Shown in pieces: positions 1 to 7,464 of a DNA stretch of 64,000 bases. The position numbers and the translations under genes were made by a program. Positions within the stretch are counted from its first letter, which is position 1, and every line of letters starts with the position of its first letter. The stretch spans positions 4,186,501 through 4,250,500 of the forward strand of contig NZ_CP025407.1 of NCBI RefSeq assembly GCF_002847285.1, read 5' to 3'. The notes beneath the pieces were generated by a model. That model saw nothing but the letters and a program-made list of their open reading frames with translations. It was not told where the DNA came from and ran no database searches. The DNA comes from Streptomyces sp. CMB-StM0423 (lineage in GTDB: Bacteria > Actinomycetota > Actinomycetes > Streptomycetales > Streptomycetaceae).

Positions 1-1
1 G

Positions 2-613
2 GCCATCGCGCTGGAGGAGAACGGGCCCGACCTGGTGCTGCGGCTCGCAGCGCTGCTCCACGACATCGGCAAGCCGCGTACGCGTCGCTTCGAGGAGGAC
101 GGCCGGGTCTCCTTCCACCACCACGAGGTGGTGGGCGCCAAGATGACCAAGGCCCGGATGACGAAGCTGAAGTACGCCAACGACCAGATCAAGGACGTCT
201 CCCGGCTGGTCGAGCTGCACCTGCGCTTCCACGGCTACGGCACCGGCGAGTGGACCGACTCCGCGGTGCGCCGTTATGTGCGCGACGCCGGGCCGCTACT
301 GGAGCGGCTGCACAAGCTGACCCGCTCCGACTGCACCACGCGCAACAAGCGCAAGGCGCTGGCCCTGCAGCGCGCGTACGACGGGCTGGAGGAGCGCATC
401 GCCCGGCTGCAGGCGCAGGAGGAGCTGGACGCGATCCGCCCGGACCTCGACGGCAACGAGATCATGAAGATCCTCGGCATCGGCCCCGGGCCGGCGGTCG
501 GCGGCGCGTACCGGCACATGCTGGAGCTGCGGCTGGAGCACGGGCCGATGGGGCATGAGGCGGCGGTCGAGGCGCTGCGCGCGTGGTGGGCGGAGCAGAA
601 CCCGCCGGCGTAG
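2..613 (+). CDS. cca: CCA tRNA nucleotidyltransferase, C-terminal part (5' end outside window)
   Basis: The open frame enters from the left edge, so only about 203 C-terminal residues are visible, against roughly 480 for the actinobacterial family. The visible part starts in an HD phosphohydrolase-type domain: LLHDIGKPRTR carries the HD metal pair, followed by HHHEVVGA and the helical C-terminal body of the class II poly(A) polymerase/CCA-adding family. The enzyme adds or repairs the 3' CCA of tRNA in the cytoplasm; the nucleotidyltransferase head lies outside the window. It ends in TAG followed directly by a strong hairpin, so it is probably the last gene of its transcript. Family assignment rests on the HD region and on the typical position near ino1 in Streptomyces. 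Confidence 0.85.
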   Translation, partial: AIALEENGPDLVLRLAALLHDIGKPRTRRFEEDGRVSFHHHEVVGAKMTKARMTKLKYANDQIKDVSRLVELHLRFHGYGTGEWTDSAVRRYVRDAGPLLERLHKLTRSDCTTRNKRKALALQRAYDGLEERIARLQAQEELDAIRPDLDGNEIMKILGIGPGPAVGGAYRHMLELRLEHGPMGHEAAVEALRAWWAEQNPPA

Positions 614-633
614 GGCCTACGGTCCCGTAGGCC
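614..633 (+). terminator. Hairpin terminator after cca
   Basis: A perfect inverted repeat, GGCCTACGG then CCGTAGGCC, starts one base after the cca stop codon. No T-run follows, which is usual for streptomycete terminators. It lies between convergent genes and could stop transcription from both sides. Confidence 0.7.
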
Positions 634-674
634 GGCGGCGTACGGGGACGGCGGCACCGACCCCGGCGCGGGCG

Positions 675-2024
675 TCACGTTTCACGTGAAACATGGGGCT
701 CGGCGCCGCCCTCCAGGACCGGCGGATGCCCCGTCTCCGCGGGCGCGTGTTTCACGTGAAACATCGACAAGGCGACGCCTGCGAAGATCACCGAGACTCC
801 CACCACCAGCACCGCCGAGCGCCCGTCCTTGGGCAGCAGCGCCGCCGCGGAGGCCGCAGCGCCCACGAAGGCGACGTTGAAGAGCATGTCGTAAAGGGAG
901 AAGACCCGGCCGCGATAGGCGTCGTCCACCGACGACTGCACCACCGTGTCCGTCGTGATCTTGACGCCCTGCGTCGTCACCCCGAGGACGAACGCGGCGA
1001 CCAGCATCGGCCCCGGCGCGAAGGACAGCGCCAGCACCGGCGTCAGCACCGCCGCCAGTGCCGCGCACAGCGTCATCCAGCCGGACCGGCCCAGCCGCGT
1101 CACCAGCGACGGCGTCACCACCGCCGCGACGAAGAACCCCAGCCCCGACAGCCCGACGGCCACACCGAGCAGCGCCATGCCGTCGTCCTCGCCGTCGGAC
1201 CAGGCGTAGCGGCAGAGCATCAGCAGCATCACGGTCAGCGCGCCGAAGCAGAAGCGCATCAGGCTCATGGCGGACAGCGCCTGTGCCGCCTCGCGCCGCT
1301 CACGCAGATGCCGTACGCCCGCGACGAGCCCGCGAGCGGTGCTGGCGACCGCCGCCGTTATCCGCGGCAGCACCAGCTCCGGGTCCGGCCCCAGCGCCCC
1401 CGGCGCCATCCGCAGCGACGCCAGCGCCGCGCAGAGATACAGCCCCGAGCCGACCAGCACCGTCAGCGCGTCCGCCGTGCCCCCCTGGGGCCCGGCCAGC
1501 CCGACGAGGAAGGCGACGCCGCCGCCGGCGGTGGCGGCCAGCGTGCCCGCGGTCGGCGACAGGGAGTTGCCGACCACGAGCTGCTCCTCGGTGTCCACCA
1601 CGCGCGGCAGCGCGGCGGAGAGCCCGGACAGCACGAAGCGGTTGACGGCGGTGACGGAGAGCGCGGACAGATAGAACAGCCAGTCGGGCACCCCGGCCAG
1701 CAGCAGCGCCGCCGTGCCCGCGGCGAAGACGGCGCGCAGCAGGTTCCCGTACAGCAGCACCTGCCGGCGCCGCCAGCGGTCCAGCAGCACGCCCGCGAAG
1801 GGGCCGACGAGCGAGTACGGCAGCAGCAGCACCGCCATCGCGGAGGCGATGGCGGCCGGCGAGGTCTGCCGCTCGGGGGAGAAGACCACGTACGCGGCGA
1901 GCGCCACCTGGTAGACGCCGTCGGCGCCCTGGGAGAGCAGCCGTACGGCCAGCAGCCGGCGGAAGCCGTGCAGCTTCAGCAGGCTGCGGAGGTCGCGGAC
2001 AACGGGCATGGCGTTCAGCATCAC
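675..2024 (-). CDS. MFS transporter with two parS sites in its 3' coding end
   Basis: About 449 residues with roughly 12 hydrophobic segments, and the MFS loop pattern LLDRWRRRQVLLYGN after the second segment, place it in the major facilitator superfamily as a drug/proton antiporter-like exporter in the cell membrane. The substrate cannot be inferred. The first codons read GTG-ATG-CTG-AAC-GCC-ATG; no convincing ribosome binding site chooses among them, and the upstream region is the terminator of ino1, so the start may be the ATG at 2023-2021 or at 2011-2009. The last 30 or so codons contain two parS palindromes (read as FHVKH and HVSRET), so this tail is probably shaped by DNA function. It converges with cca. 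Confidence 0.85.
   Translation of the reverse strand: MMLNAMPVVRDLRSLLKLHGFRRLLAVRLLSQGADGVYQVALAAYVVFSPERQTSPAAIASAMAVLLLPYSLVGPFAGVLLDRWRRRQVLLYGNLLRAVFAAGTAALLLAGVPDWLFYLSALSVTAVNRFVLSGLSAALPRVVDTEEQLVVGNSLSPTAGTLAATAGGGVAFLVGLAGPQGGTADALTVLVGSGLYLCAALASLRMAPGALGPDPELVLPRITAAVASTARGLVAGVRHLRERREAAQALSAMSLMRFCFGALTVMLLMLCRYAWSDGEDDGMALLGVAVGLSGLGFFVAAVVTPSLVTRLGRSGWMTLCAALAAVLTPVLALSFAPGPMLVAAFVLGVTTQGVKITTDTVVQSSVDDAYRGRVFSLYDMLFNVAFVGAAASAAALLPKDGRSAVLVVGVSVIFAGVALSMFHVKHAPAETGHPPVLEGGAEPHVSRET
679..692. promoter_or_regulatory. parS site 1 (ParB binding)
   Basis: A perfect 14-bp palindrome GTTTCACGTGAAAC, identical to the streptomycete parS consensus. ParB loads here and spreads to organise the origin region. 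It overlaps the last codons of the MFS gene. Confidence 0.93.
749..762. promoter_or_regulatory. parS site 2 (ParB binding)
   Basis: A second perfect GTTTCACGTGAAAC, 70 bp from the first and in the same coding region. Paired perfect parS sites are expected only close to oriC in actinobacteria. Confidence 0.93.
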
Positions 2025-2030
2025 ATGCCC

Positions 2031-2060
2031 AGGGGCCCCGGGCTGCAGCCCGGGGCCCCT
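2031..2060 (-). terminator. Terminator downstream of ino1
   Basis: A 30-bp perfect palindrome (15+15, centre CTGCAG; arm AGGGGCCCCGGGCTG) lies 33 bp after the ino1 stop and just before the start of the MFS gene. Its position suggests it ends the padR-ino1 transcript; it also crowds the MFS translation start. Confidence 0.8.
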
Positions 2061-2093
2061 GAAGACGGCGAGTCGTCGGCGGTGGAGTGGCGC

Positions 2094-3176
2094 TCAGCGC
2101 TCGACTTCACCGCGGATGAACTTCTCCACGCTCTCCCGCGCCTCGTCGTCGAAGTACTGCACGGGCGGGGACTTCATGAAGTACGAGGACGCGGAGAGCA
2201 CCGGGCCGCCGATGCCGCGGTCCTTGGCGATCTTCGCGGCGCGCAGCGCGTCGATGATGATGCCCGCGGAGTTCGGGGAGTCCCAGACCTCCAGCTTGTA
2301 CTCCAGGTTGAGCGGCACCTCGCCGAAGGCGCGGCCCTCCAGGCGCACGTACGCCCACTTGCGGTCGTCTAGCCAGGCAACGTAGTCCGACGGGCCGATG
2401 TGCACGTTGTGCTCGCCCAGATCGCGGTCGGGGATCTGGGACGTGACGGCCTGGGTCTTGGAGATCTTCTTGGACTCCAGCCGGTCACGCTCCAGCATGT
2501 TCTTGAAGTCCATGTTGCCGCCGACGTTGAGCTGCATCGTACGGTCCAGGACGACGCCCCGGTCCTCGAACAGCTTCGCCATGACGCGGTGCGTGATGGT
2601 GGCACCGACCTGCGACTTGATGTCGTCGCCGACGATCGGCACGCCCGCCGCGGTGAACTTGTCCGCCCACTCCTTGGTGCCCGCGATGAACACCGGCAGC
2701 GCGTTGACGAAGCCCACCCCGGCGTCGATGGCGCACTGCGCGTAGAACTTCGCGGCGTCCTCGGAGCCCACCGGCAGGTAGCAGACCAGCACGTCGACCT
2801 GCCGGTCCCGCAGCACCTGCACGACGTCGACGGGCTCCTCGGCGGACTCCTCGATCGTCTCGCGGTAGTAGCGCCCGAGGCCGTCGAGCGTGTGGCCGCG
2901 CTGCACGGTCACGCCGCTGTTGGGCACGTCGCAGATCTTGATGGTGTTGTTCTCGCTCGCCCCGATGGCGTCGGCCAGGTCGAGGCCCACCTTCTTGGCG
3001 TCGACGTCGAACGCCGCGACGAACTCGACGTCACGGACGTGGTAGTCGCCGAACTGGACGTGCATCAGCCCGGGCACCCGGCTGCCCGGGGCGGCGTCCT
3101 TGTAGAACTCGACGCCCTGCACGAGGGACGCGGCGCAGTTGCCCACGCCGACGATGGCTACACGAACCGAACCCAT
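2094..3176 (-). CDS. ino1: Inositol-1-phosphate synthase (actinobacterial type)
   Basis: 360 residues, the length of actinobacterial myo-inositol-1-phosphate synthases. The N-terminus VAIVGVGNCAASLVQG is the NAD-binding loop with the family's GxGNC form; further on are SQVGATITHR and the NVGGNMDF stretch of the active-site domain. The enzyme isomerises glucose 6-phosphate to inositol 1-phosphate in the cytoplasm, the first step to phosphatidylinositol and mycothiol. ATG start is supported by GGGAG upstream. It follows padR by 50 bp on the same strand, so the two are probably cotranscribed and padR likely controls it. Confidence 0.93.
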   Translation of the reverse strand: MGSVRVAIVGVGNCAASLVQGVEFYKDAAPGSRVPGLMHVQFGDYHVRDVEFVAAFDVDAKKVGLDLADAIGASENNTIKICDVPNSGVTVQRGHTLDGLGRYYRETIEESAEEPVDVVQVLRDRQVDVLVCYLPVGSEDAAKFYAQCAIDAGVGFVNALPVFIAGTKEWADKFTAAGVPIVGDDIKSQVGATITHRVMAKLFEDRGVVLDRTMQLNVGGNMDFKNMLERDRLESKKISKTQAVTSQIPDRDLGEHNVHIGPSDYVAWLDDRKWAYVRLEGRAFGEVPLNLEYKLEVWDSPNSAGIIIDALRAAKIAKDRGIGGPVLSASSYFMKSPPVQYFDDEARESVEKFIRGEVER

Positions 3177-3226
3177 TGACGGTTGCTCCCTGTTTTCGTT
3201 GAGGTCGTGCCAGGGCAGGCAGGGCC

Positions 3227-3889
3227 TCAGATGGCGGTGTCGTCGGACGGATCCGGCCGGGTGCTGTCCCGGTCACGGGGCAGGCCGCCCGTCTCTGTTG
3301 AACCGGCGTTCCCCGAAGGGCGCTCGTCGCGCCCCGCCCGTTCGCTCTCGATCAGCTCGGTCAGCCAGCGCACCTCGCGCTCGACGGACTCCATCCCGTG
3401 CCGCTGTAGCTCCAGGGTGTAGTCGTCGAGTCGCTCGCGCGTGCGCGCCAGCGACGTCCGCATCTTGTCCAGGCGCTCCTCCAGCCGGCTGCGCCGGCCT
3501 TCCAGCACCCGGACCCGTACGTCACGCGACGTCTGGCCGAAGAAGGCGAAGCGGACGCCGAAGTGCTCGTCCTCCCACGCCTCGGGCCCGGTTTGGGCGA
3601 GCAGCTCCTCGAAGTGCTCCTTGCCCTCGGCCGTCAGCCGGTAGACGATCTTGGCGCGCCGGCCCGCCAGCGGTACGGCGGGACCGTCCTGTGGTGCAGG
3701 AGCGGTCTCCTCCGTCAGCCATCCCTGTGCGACCAGAGTCTTCAGACAGGGATAGAGGCTGCCGTAGCTGAACGCGCGGAACACCCCCAGCGAGCTGTTG
3801 AGCCGCTTGCGCAGCTCGTAGCCGTGCATGGGGGACTCGCGGAGCAGACCGAGGATGGCGAATTCGAGGATGCCTGAGCGCCTGCTCAT
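3227..3889 (-). CDS. PadR family transcriptional regulator
   Basis: 220 residues. The N-terminal winged helix is clear (ILEFAILGLLRESPMHGYEL, then SYGSLYPCLKTLVAQGWL), followed by a long C-terminal helical dimerisation region. The frame stays open far upstream, but the true start is the ATG at 3889, set by AAGGAGGAGGCG just before it; the protein begins exactly at the conserved PadR N-terminus. Upstream lies a 21-bp perfect palindrome with two further half-repeats, the likely autoregulatory operator. It sits directly before ino1 and probably represses that operon. The inducer is unknown. Confidence 0.9.
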   Translation of the reverse strand: MSRRSGILEFAILGLLRESPMHGYELRKRLNSSLGVFRAFSYGSLYPCLKTLVAQGWLTEETAPAPQDGPAVPLAGRRAKIVYRLTAEGKEHFEELLAQTGPEAWEDEHFGVRFAFFGQTSRDVRVRVLEGRRSRLEERLDKMRTSLARTRERLDDYTLELQRHGMESVEREVRWLTELIESERAGRDERPSGNAGSTETGGLPRDRDSTRPDPSDDTAI

Positions 3890-4288
3890 CGCCTCCTCCT
3901 TCCGTGCCGCGGATGTCCCGCTCTGGTTATACCGGGCCGATGTGTCGCGGCGATGTGTCGCGCGGATGTATCGACTCGATACATCTAAACGATAGGGCGG
4001 GGCTCGGGCGGCAGCAAGTGAGGGTTCTGTGAACGGCGTCACATCGGCTTGACCGGGCGCGCCGAAGTGTCCGGTAAAGCGCGTAATACCCGGCGCAAAG
4101 CGGGCAACGCCGGTGCGTACTCTGTTCCGCATGCTGTCCGAAGGGAACCGAGAGCCGCATGCGGACGTCTTCGTCCTCGGTACAGTGCGGCTGGTTGCCA
4201 GAGGACAGAGAACCGGTCGTGCATCGGGGGGACCGGCTGACAGAAAACGCCCACAGGCGATGCCACCTGTTCGAGGAGTAGTCCCTTC
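3890..4288. other. Divergent intergenic region padR / PBP
   Basis: About 400 bp between padR (leftward) and the PBP gene (rightward). Apart from the palindrome cluster, I see TTGACC at 4049-4054 and a TACTCT box at 4118-4123 as possible PBP promoter elements, but no pair with good spacing. No small gene or RNA is evident. Confidence 0.4.
3939..3985. promoter_or_regulatory. Probable PadR operator: palindrome plus direct repeats
   Basis: Positions 3965-3985 form a perfect 21-bp palindrome (GATGTATCGA, C, TCGATACATC). Two direct copies of GATGTGTCGCG start at 3939 and 3952, so three half-site-like elements repeat every 13 bp. This lies about 50-95 bp upstream of padR, where an autoregulator would bind. 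Confidence 0.65.
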
Positions 4289-7015
4289 ATGAGCGAGCAC
4301 CGTCGCAAGCCGCCGAACAGCGGCCGCGGAGGAGGCCGTCACGGCGCGCACTCCGGCCGCCGCGGGACGCCCGGCGCGGACGGGGGCGCCACGGCCGGCC
4401 GCCGGGCCGCCGGCGGCGGCGGTGGCAGAAGGAGAGCCCCCGACGGGAATACCGCCTACGGCGCAGGCGCCGGGGCGGGCGCCGCCGCGGGCGCGGCGGC
4501 CGGAGCGGCCGGACACGGCCGCAGCCACTCCGCCGCCGGCGGCTACGACGGCCCGCGCCGCAGGCGCCGCCCCGAGCCGCCGCCGCGGAAGCGGTTCATC
4601 GACTACCCCCGCTCCAACCACACCGGCCTGCGCCGCTGGCTCCCCTCCTGGAAGCAGGTCATGGGGATGTGCGTGCTCGGCGTCGGGCTGCTCGTCGGCC
4701 TGTTCTTCCTCGGCTACATGCTGGTGGAGGTCCCCAGCGTCGCCGCCGCCGCCAAGGCGCAGAACAACGTCTACTACTGGTCCGACGGCACCCAGATGGC
4801 CACGTACGGCGGTGAGAAGAACCGCCAGATCGTCGATCTGGAGGACATCCCGAAGGAGATGCAGAACGCGGTCATCGCCGCGGAGAACGCGACCTTCTAC
4901 TCCGACCCCGGCATCGACCCCAAGGGCATCGTCCGCGCCATGTTCAACATGGCCGCCGGCGGGTCCACCCAGAGCGGTTCGACCATCACCCAGCAGTACG
5001 TCAAGAACGCCCGTCTCGACGACCAGTCGCAGACCATCTCCCGCAAGGTGCAGGAGCTGTTCATCTCCATCAAGGTGGGCGCGAAGGTCGACAAGAACGA
5101 GATCCTCGCCGGGTACCTCAACACCGCGTACTACGGCCGCGGCGCCTACGGCATCCAGGCCGCCGCCCAGGCGTACTTCCGCGTCGACGCCGAGAACCTC
5201 AAGCCCGACCAGTCCGCCTTCCTCGCCGCCGTCCTCAAGGGCCCCGACCTCTACGACCCCCAGGGCGGCTCCGTCCCGGGCGCCTCGCCGGAGGACAACC
5301 GGAAGCGCGCCGAGGAGCGCTGGAGGTGGATCCTCGACCGGCAGATGGAGGTCGAGATGGACGGCCAGAAGATGATGTCGCCGGCCGAGCGGGCCAAGTA
5401 CGAGAAGTTCCCCGAGATCGCGAAGTACAACCCCAGCGCGGGTCTGACGGGCCAGAAGGGCTATCTCATCGAGACGGCCAACCGGTACGTGCTGAAGAAC
5501 TCCAACATCGGCAAGGAAGAGCTGGAGCGCGGCGGCTACCGCATCTACACGACCTTCGACAGGAAGAAGGTCGCGCAGATGGAGAAGGCGGTCAACGACG
5601 CCCGCAAGGAGTACCTCGACCCGAAGAACCGGGACAAGGACAAGTACGTCCAGTTCGGCGGGGCCTCGGTCGATCCGACGTCGGGGAAGATCGTCGCCCT
5701 CTACGGCGGCGAGGGCTTCGACCAGGACCACTTCACCAACAACGCCGACACCCTCGGCGTGCCCGTGGGCTCCACCTGGAAGCCGTTCGTCCTCGCGTCC
5801 GCCTTCGAGAACGGCACGTACCGCAGCGAGGGCCAGCCGATCTCGCCCGAGAGCAAGTACAACGGCAACAACAAGATCATTATCCGGGACCAGAACGGCG
5901 ACCCCATGCCCGGCCCGGACGGTGAGGACTTCAGACAGGCCAACGAGAGCGACTACCCGTACGGCTACGTGACGCTGGAGAAGGCGATGGGGCTCTCCAT
6001 CAACTCCCCCTTCGTCCAGCTCGGCGTCGACGTCGGTCTGTCGAACGTCCAGAAGACCGCCGCCTCGGCCGGCATCCTCGACGAGTCGATGCCGAAGACC
6101 CAGGACCTCGACGCCTCGTTCTCGCTCGGTACGTCCACCCCCAGCGCCATTCGCATGGCCAGCGCCTACGCGACCTTCGCCGCCTCCGGTGAGCACATCG
6201 AGCCGTACTCGGTCACGAAGGTGATCAAGGAGGGCAAGGAACTGAAGGGGTACGACGACCACCCGACCGAGCGCGGCATGGACGCCAACGTCGCCGACAA
6301 CGTCACCAAGATCCTCAACGAGCAGGTGGTGAACGGCGAATACGGCGAGCTGGGCGAGGGCACCGGCGCCGCCGCCAAGGACCTGGGGCGCCCCGCGGCC
6401 GGCAAGACCGGTACCACCGACGAGAACAAATCCGCGTGGTGGGTCGGCTACACCCCACAGTTGTCCACGGCGGTCACCCTCTTCCGTACCGACCCGCGGA
6501 GCGAGAAGCAGGAACTCCTCTCGATGAACGGGACCGGCGGCTTCGACTCCATCCACGGTGGCCAGATCCCGACCGAGATCTGGACCAACTACATGAAGGA
6601 AGCTCTCAAGGGCGAGGACCCCGTGGAGTTCCCCGTCCCCGACCCGCTCGGCGACATCGTCGACGGCGGTGGCGTTCCGACGCCCAGCGAGACGGCGATC
6701 GAGCCCGAGCCGACCGGGACCCAGCCCACCGAGGAGCCGGACGACCCCACCAGCAGCCCGCCGCCCTCGACCTCGCCCCCGCCCAGCCAGACGTGCGAGC
6801 CGTGGGACATGGAGTGCCAGTCCGGCGGCGCCACCAACGGCGGTGATCCCGGCGGCGAGACGACCGGGGAGACCACCACAGGTGAGACGACCGGAGAAAC
6901 GACCACCGGGGAGACGACCGGAGAGACCACCAACGGCGGCCAGCCCAACGGCGGCGCCAACGGCAACGCCGGATCGGACGGCGGCGGCGACGACGGCGGA
7001 GGACTGATCCCATGA
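4289..7015 (+). CDS. Class A penicillin-binding protein (glycosyltransferase/transpeptidase)
   Basis: 908 residues. A Gly/Arg-rich cytoplasmic tail of about 115 residues is followed by one membrane segment (near residues 125-150), then a GT51 domain: catalytic Glu199 in AAENATFYSDPG (Asn where most members have Asp) and GGSTQSGSTITQQY. The transpeptidase domain has STWK with Ser495, SIN for SxN, and KTG at 706-708. The C-terminus is a Pro/Ser/Thr linker and a GETT repeat tail. It polymerises lipid II and cross-links peptides outside the membrane. GAGGAG precedes the ATG. No SEDS partner gene is adjacent. Assignment is secure; the specific role (tip growth or sporulation) is not. Confidence 0.93.
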   Translation: MSEHRRKPPNSGRGGGRHGAHSGRRGTPGADGGATAGRRAAGGGGGRRRAPDGNTAYGAGAGAGAAAGAAAGAAGHGRSHSAAGGYDGPRRRRRPEPPPRKRFIDYPRSNHTGLRRWLPSWKQVMGMCVLGVGLLVGLFFLGYMLVEVPSVAAAAKAQNNVYYWSDGTQMATYGGEKNRQIVDLEDIPKEMQNAVIAAENATFYSDPGIDPKGIVRAMFNMAAGGSTQSGSTITQQYVKNARLDDQSQTISRKVQELFISIKVGAKVDKNEILAGYLNTAYYGRGAYGIQAAAQAYFRVDAENLKPDQSAFLAAVLKGPDLYDPQGGSVPGASPEDNRKRAEERWRWILDRQMEVEMDGQKMMSPAERAKYEKFPEIAKYNPSAGLTGQKGYLIETANRYVLKNSNIGKEELERGGYRIYTTFDRKKVAQMEKAVNDARKEYLDPKNRDKDKYVQFGGASVDPTSGKIVALYGGEGFDQDHFTNNADTLGVPVGSTWKPFVLASAFENGTYRSEGQPISPESKYNGNNKIIIRDQNGDPMPGPDGEDFRQANESDYPYGYVTLEKAMGLSINSPFVQLGVDVGLSNVQKTAASAGILDESMPKTQDLDASFSLGTSTPSAIRMASAYATFAASGEHIEPYSVTKVIKEGKELKGYDDHPTERGMDANVADNVTKILNEQVVNGEYGELGEGTGAAAKDLGRPAAGKTGTTDENKSAWWVGYTPQLSTAVTLFRTDPRSEKQELLSMNGTGGFDSIHGGQIPTEIWTNYMKEALKGEDPVEFPVPDPLGDIVDGGGVPTPSETAIEPEPTGTQPTEEPDDPTSSPPPSTSPPPSQTCEPWDMECQSGGATNGGDPGGETTGETTTGETTGETTTGETTGETTNGGQPNGGANGNAGSDGGGDDGGGLIP
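6854..6932 (+). repeat. In-gene repeat coding for a GETTGETT tail
   Basis: Degenerate units of about 12-15 bp (gagacgaccgg / gagaccacc) encode repeated Gly-Glu-Thr-Thr near the end of the PBP. Unequal crossing-over could change copy number. The tail is extracellular and probably a wall-spanning or glycosylatable linker. Confidence 0.7.
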
Positions 7016-7016
7016 C

Positions 7017-7043
7017 GCCGGTCCCCGTATCCCGGGGACCGGC
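7017..7043 (+). terminator. Terminator after PBP gene
   Basis: An 11-bp stem (GCCGGTCCCCG with CGGGGACCGGC) and a 5-base loop, two bases after the PBP stop codon. Confidence 0.8.
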
Positions 7044-7464
7044 GGCCTAGCCGGGAGTAGTCCCGTTTTCCGAAACGGCGGCGGATGGATGCCATCCGCC
7101 GCCGTCGGCATTCTCGGTGTTACCGGTCGCAGGCTGTAAAGGGAGTAATGGCTCGCGCCGGGTGCGTTCCGCAGCAGGCGCTACGGGTGGTGACGAATGC
7201 CTGTGCGGGTGCGGCGTGCAATGGGCGACGAAATCGGGCAAAAGGTATCCATGATCGATACATTCCGTTCAAGTGTGACGCCGGTCACCTTTCAGGATGG
7301 ATTTGCCTGTTCGGATAATTGTGGCCGATGACGGAATCCGGTAAATGTCGGGCCGTGCTGGAATTCCAGCTCCGAATTCCGTCCATGAACCCTGCCCGCG
7401 ATCCCGTGCGGGCGAGGAGCCGTACCGGACAGACGAGTCCGCCCCCGTACGGCAGGATGGCTCC
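7044..7464. other. Intergenic region upstream of GT87 gene
   Basis: About 420 bp without a convincing gene. It holds an inverted repeat GTGAC-GCCG-GTCAC at 7275-7288, and ATGATCGATACAT at 7251-7263, whose complement contains ATGTATCGA, the half-site of the palindrome upstream of padR. A GATAAT at 7313-7318 could be a -10 box, with a poor -35. The downstream reading frame extends back to 7345 but without start support. Confidence 0.4.

Noticed and set aside
3890..7111. Very long open frame on the minus strand opposite the PBP gene, joined in frame to padR
   Set aside because: At over 70% G+C antisense frames stay open by codon bias; padR has its own start with a strong ribosome binding site, and the antisense product is low complexity.
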